IMG/VR virus record: IMGVR_UViG_3300034073_000582
Coordinates: 1 to 22,874 of that record
Source: a virus
Direction: 5' to 3' (one strand)
DNA: 22,874 nucleotides
Shown: positions 20,901 to 22,874 of the stretch, piece by piece
Position numbering within the stretch: position 1 is the first letter of the stretch
How the letters are laid out: the number at the start of each line of letters is the position of its first letter
Notes under the pieces: model-generated
Told to the model about the DNA's origin: nothing
What the model saw: the letters and a program-made list of their open reading frames with translations, nothing else
The model's database searches: none
Made by a program: the position numbers and the translations under genes

Positions 20901-22471
20901 CCTGGGCCGTGGAGTCGAAGCGACTTCAGGTTGTCGGGTGTCAGGTTGCCGAAGACTGCTGGATCAAGTTTGCCTGACTGGATGAGAGCCTGCACGAATC
21001 CTGCGTCGGTTGGGTCGCCTGCCTCATCAACGAAGTATGCGCGTGTCTCATCAATGCTTTCACGCACCTTCGCGAACAGATCCCTGCTGATGACTTCTGG
21101 TACACCGTCTTCGTCAAGCAGGGTTTTGACGGTGGCATCAAACGCATCACGCGCCATATCCAAACCAGTCTTCGTGTCATCTGTGAGGGCATCAAACATG
21201 GTGCGCATCAACGCTCGACCCTCATCGGTTTCGGTGTAACCCGACTTTATGGTGTTCAGATAGTTGTTGTAGTTCTTGAGCGCCTTCATCTTGTCAAAGG
21301 TGTTGCCGTGCAGGATGAAGTTCTCTGGCATTTCGGTCAGGGCACGGGACTGTCTCCACGTATTGACCAACGGGGTGCGTTCCTTATAGAAGCGTTGCGA
21401 TCCACGGATGTCACGGATGTCGGTTGGTAGTGCACGAGCCGAAACCTCATCCAACACGGCTGTCTGTTCACCAAGGATGCCAAGAATCTGATCCGTTGTC
21501 TTCGCGTCAGCAAGTTTCTTTGCAGTGGCAAGATCAATCTTTCCATCAAACACGTCACGGAACATTCGGACAGGATCTTCTTCGCCAGCAACAACATCCA
21601 ACAAACGCTTTGCTCGCGTATCTGAAGTCATGAAACGGGTGAACTTGGAGGTGTCCCACGCTGCTTTTTCTGCGTCCGTCAAACCAGCCAGCGCCTTATC
21701 TGCGACAAGCGCAATCTTTTTTGCAGCAGAAATTTCCTCGGCGGTTTGGATTCCTGCGATGGTGGCTCGACCTGCACGAGCACCAGCCAACGCTTTGCCA
21801 CCAACAATCGTTGGATCTGCACCAATCGCTACTACGGCATCTAGGACACCGGACAGAATTGAATACTGCTTGGAGCCTGGGGTGAAGAACACGTCGGCTG
21901 CGCCACGCCCAATCGTCCACGCTGAGTCACCGATAGTGCCACGGAAACGGCGGGCGCGTTCAGCCTGCTTCTCGGTTGCCTGACCACCCATGAACCAGCC
22001 TTCACCAGCAAGCCCAGAATCTTGGAACATGGTCCCCAACGAAGTTGACTTGAAGAACCCGTCCCAACCGTCAGGGTCGTTCGGTGATGCGATCTGTGAC
22101 GCAACGTTTTGTGCGATCTCAGGGGCCAGGTTCAGTGTTGCGAACGACCAGCGTGAAACAGCCTTTGCTTTGTCAAACACGTTGCGTTCCCACCAGCTCT
22201 TTTGACGCTGACGGGTCGTATCCACCTTCTCAGGTGCGATCTTCGCTTGAATCTCGGAAGCCAACTGGATTGCTTGTGGTGATGCACCACCCTTAGCGAG
22301 CGTGAGCACCTGTCCTGGGGTCAGCCACGGACTATTGCGATAGATCTGTGCTGCGGCTTGCGCAACCTGCGGGGATGCGTTCGTGCGATAGAGAGCGTTT
22401 TCCTGCTTGTTTGCAGAAATCGTGTCAAAGATTTTCTGTTCGGTTACACCATCAATGAAGTTTGATGGCAT
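17900..22471 (-). CDS. Giant internal virion protein, 1523 residues
   Basis: This is the largest gene in the window, with ATG 22471 overlapping the upstream stop (TAATG). It is mostly helical with few Cys. The N-terminus (about 88-125, WWERNVFDKAKAVSRWSFATLNLAPEIAQ) is an amphipathic stretch seen in similar giant phage proteins. Residues about 203-240 (SILSGVLDAVVAIGADPTIVGGKALAG) and about 1155-1180 (SIGLSVIPAIGPVAQIPVGML) are hydrophobic and could insert in a membrane. The block LRIVVPFGAAWREVLGTYARYV lies near residue 1043. I find no transglycosylase, protease or polymerase motif. By size and position it resembles the ejected internal proteins of short-tailed phages (such as T7 gp16) in role rather than in sequence. 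A role in genome ejection is inferred. Confidence 0.6.
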   Translation of the reverse strand: MPSNFIDGVTEQKIFDTISANKQENALYRTNASPQVAQAAAQIYRNSPWLTPGQVLTLAKGGASPQAIQLASEIQAKIAPEKVDTTRQRQKSWWERNVFDKAKAVSRWSFATLNLAPEIAQNVASQIASPNDPDGWDGFFKSTSLGTMFQDSGLAGEGWFMGGQATEKQAERARRFRGTIGDSAWTIGRGAADVFFTPGSKQYSILSGVLDAVVAIGADPTIVGGKALAGARAGRATIAGIQTAEEISAAKKIALVADKALAGLTDAEKAAWDTSKFTRFMTSDTRAKRLLDVVAGEEDPVRMFRDVFDGKIDLATAKKLADAKTTDQILGILGEQTAVLDEVSARALPTDIRDIRGSQRFYKERTPLVNTWRQSRALTEMPENFILHGNTFDKMKALKNYNNYLNTIKSGYTETDEGRALMRTMFDALTDDTKTGLDMARDAFDATVKTLLDEDGVPEVISRDLFAKVRESIDETRAYFVDEAGDPTDAGFVQALIQSGKLDPAVFGNLTPDNLKSLRLHGPGSVVELLDRTHVLPDVRTLRRVTANPILKKMIARADADPRAAIALAEYVQNKVWKPLTLATGGYIMRNMFDAQVRIATIGKEGFFNHPLRYIQWVIGDKGAERIIGRNFDEGIRGLTDQFDELTDYYAESQQLALGRGLEDVVPAIRRGTRKDFDIVSRLKDGPELWSRGLVDELIQISKDTLENAVAKGIPTDELVDYLKNNPKGREALAQIEKYLDNGINIIGDADYSIKVPVRGVDDEVLRQWIDHLAKGRVNLKTGGDADLAFAVGYKRVPLNETFTQFADDIQPSQILDGPMNRGRGTLVDLGADADGNKILAIVTDVADTPNGDRWLLRRVSNNRFTGKPLNQAEAEEFARGRAELTRLVNEKRGVANLPDKVKIRKRVATPDKSSPAGRALDRMTNLFFHELYEKRFVNKLERSPVYRQFYYERVAETVGSLSKTEAKDLVDRTLTRAAEIEMKPADYVGGKANWRKIQELASQANGTGTVRDLDDYAGLMALQSTKDALFNATSRNNLEDALRIVVPFGAAWREVLGTYARYVAEDPTRIRRAQQVFNGLTNADPDADGNGFFYRDPVSGEYSFNFPMSGEISKLVTGIGGGPGLEVPLQAPVKRLSIGLSVIPAIGPVAQIPVGMLPDTPTFDGIISILLPYGRTTAGKLGLPSWAQKAKSALMDNPNKMDTILGNTYADTLRALAASGDYNMDDPQQRQQLLEDAKGKARILTAMRALGQFVGPAAPSNEFVIDSKDGDIYASQLIKEFYRLQNENYDTAVSEFLRIYGDDAMLYLSSKSKATVGGLEATKEFGDWERRNGGLIEQFPDVAAYFAPGGSDFDFTTWERQIRTGKRERLSAKEIVEQAEYRIGSAQYRAYRSQIGPYPNAEQRAWLRNVRSELNRKYPGFPAVPVFTVGEFDQKVAQMAQAVQDPRLQGNETAKAISDYLTYRDQAIAQYVAAGGSAQGFASAKAAEPLRDWLANIGTTLAAKTPDFSRVWERELQSEVDQ

Positions 22472-22848
22472 TAGAAACCGTCACGGGTGTATGCGTCAAT
22501 AAGATCTGCGAGATCATCGTTCGGGAACATCTCGTAGATTGCTCGAAGTTCTGCGAGCGCAGAATCACCAGAAGGCATCGGGATACCAGCAGCAGTTGGT
22601 GACGGTCCAGCACCAAAAGGTGCACCAGCCGTAATCGGTTCCATCGGACGCTCGGTAGGGCGAGTCAACGAACCCAAAGTTCCAGGTACCGGACGCTGAA
22701 CGGCAGCCACATCGACAGGTGACTTGCCCATCGGTACTGCGCGTTGTGCATCCATCTGCTGTTTAGCCATACCGTAGGTTTGACCTGTCGCTACTTTCGC
22801 AGCCACATTCTGAAGATCGCTCCGATTCGAGTACGGGGTGTCAGACAT
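22471..22848 (-). CDS. Small conserved phage virion-region protein
   Basis: This is a 125-residue protein with a near-perfect ribosome binding site (TTAGGAGG) before ATG 22848. It begins SNRSDLQNVAAKVATGQTYGMAKQQMDAQRAVPM, then is Pro/Gly-rich (VQRPVPGTLGSLTRPTERPMEPITAGAPFGAGP), and ends with a helical acidic segment (ALAELRAIYEMFPNDDLADLIDAYTRDGF). I recognise this layout (NRSDLQN..., TAGAPFGPGP, LRAIYE.FPN.DL) from small proteins lying beside portal genes in environmental phages. The low-complexity middle is probably disordered. No function is known to me. It is coupled to the giant virion gene. Confidence 0.8.
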   Translation of the reverse strand: MSDTPYSNRSDLQNVAAKVATGQTYGMAKQQMDAQRAVPMGKSPVDVAAVQRPVPGTLGSLTRPTERPMEPITAGAPFGAGPSPTAAGIPMPSGDSALAELRAIYEMFPNDDLADLIDAYTRDGF

Positions 22849-22849
22849 T

Positions 22850-22874
22850 TCAGCCTCCTAACTGTGCAAGCAAA
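22850..22874 (-). CDS. Possible C-terminal end of the upstream gene
   Basis: The last 25 bases contain one frame reading LLAQLGG followed by TGA (22850-22852), one base before the ATG of the next gene. That spacing matches the rest of the operon. In similar phages the gene here is often the portal, but seven residues cannot show this. Another frame would end at TAG 22858-22860. Confidence 0.35.

Noticed and set aside
1-22874. tRNA genes, attachment sites, integrase or insertion sequences
   Set aside because: I saw no cloverleaf with a conserved T-loop, no recombinase gene and no terminal inverted repeats; reading by eye could miss a divergent tRNA.

Overview
The window is a late, structural block of a tailed bacteriophage genome. 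Every supported gene lies on the minus strand, so transcription runs from high to low coordinates. There is no ribosomal RNA, tRNA, integrase, CRISPR array or insertion sequence. The genes are packed very tightly: most neighbours share a TAATG, ATGA or GTGA overlap or are a few bases apart, and GTG starts are common. Anchors are an N4-gp56-type major capsid protein (12690..13667), a scaffold-like gene just upstream, an M15 peptidase endolysin (428..994) and a repeat-built tail fibre (3138..5603). The host is inferred, not shown. Frequent GTG starts, a candidate leaderless promoter, a Thr/Ser/Pro-rich secreted protein and an M15 endolysin without spanins fit an actinobacterium, perhaps aquatic. 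The overall impression is of an uncultured environmental phage.

Layout in transcription order. (1) 22874 to 14279: the tail end of an upstream gene, a 125-residue protein, a 1523-residue protein, and three proteins of 262, 509 and 435 residues. They are translationally coupled, lie before the capsid gene, and look like internal or ejected virion proteins. (2) 14278 to 12609: a leader with hairpins and a possible promoter, the scaffold, the major capsid protein, then a terminator-like hairpin and a second possible promoter. (3) 12608 to 10695: a small virion protein, a protein with ten exact 20-residue repeats, a short paralogue of its C-terminal domain, and a small CxxC protein. (4) 10698 to 8942: two glycosyltransferases, one GT-A-like and one GT-B-like, overlapping by four bases. 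(5) 8945 to 8358: three tiny lysine/arginine-rich proteins. (6) 8358 to 2906: a putative head-tail adaptor, a beta-rich tail protein, the tail fibre and a small helical protein. (7) 2904 to 1: a secreted PA14-like protein with a Ser/Thr linker and C-terminal anchor, a 53-residue membrane protein, a holin, the endolysin, a one-helix coiled-coil membrane protein and a truncated gene.

The order capsid, adaptor, possible nozzle, fibre, lysis, together with large internal proteins and no visible tape measure or tail tube, is most like a short-tailed (podovirus-like) phage. Portal and terminase would be expected beyond the right edge. The most unusual parts are the 20-residue repeat protein with its duplicated C-terminal module, the glycosyltransferase pair inside the virion operon, and the PA14/mucin-like surface protein next to the lysis genes.
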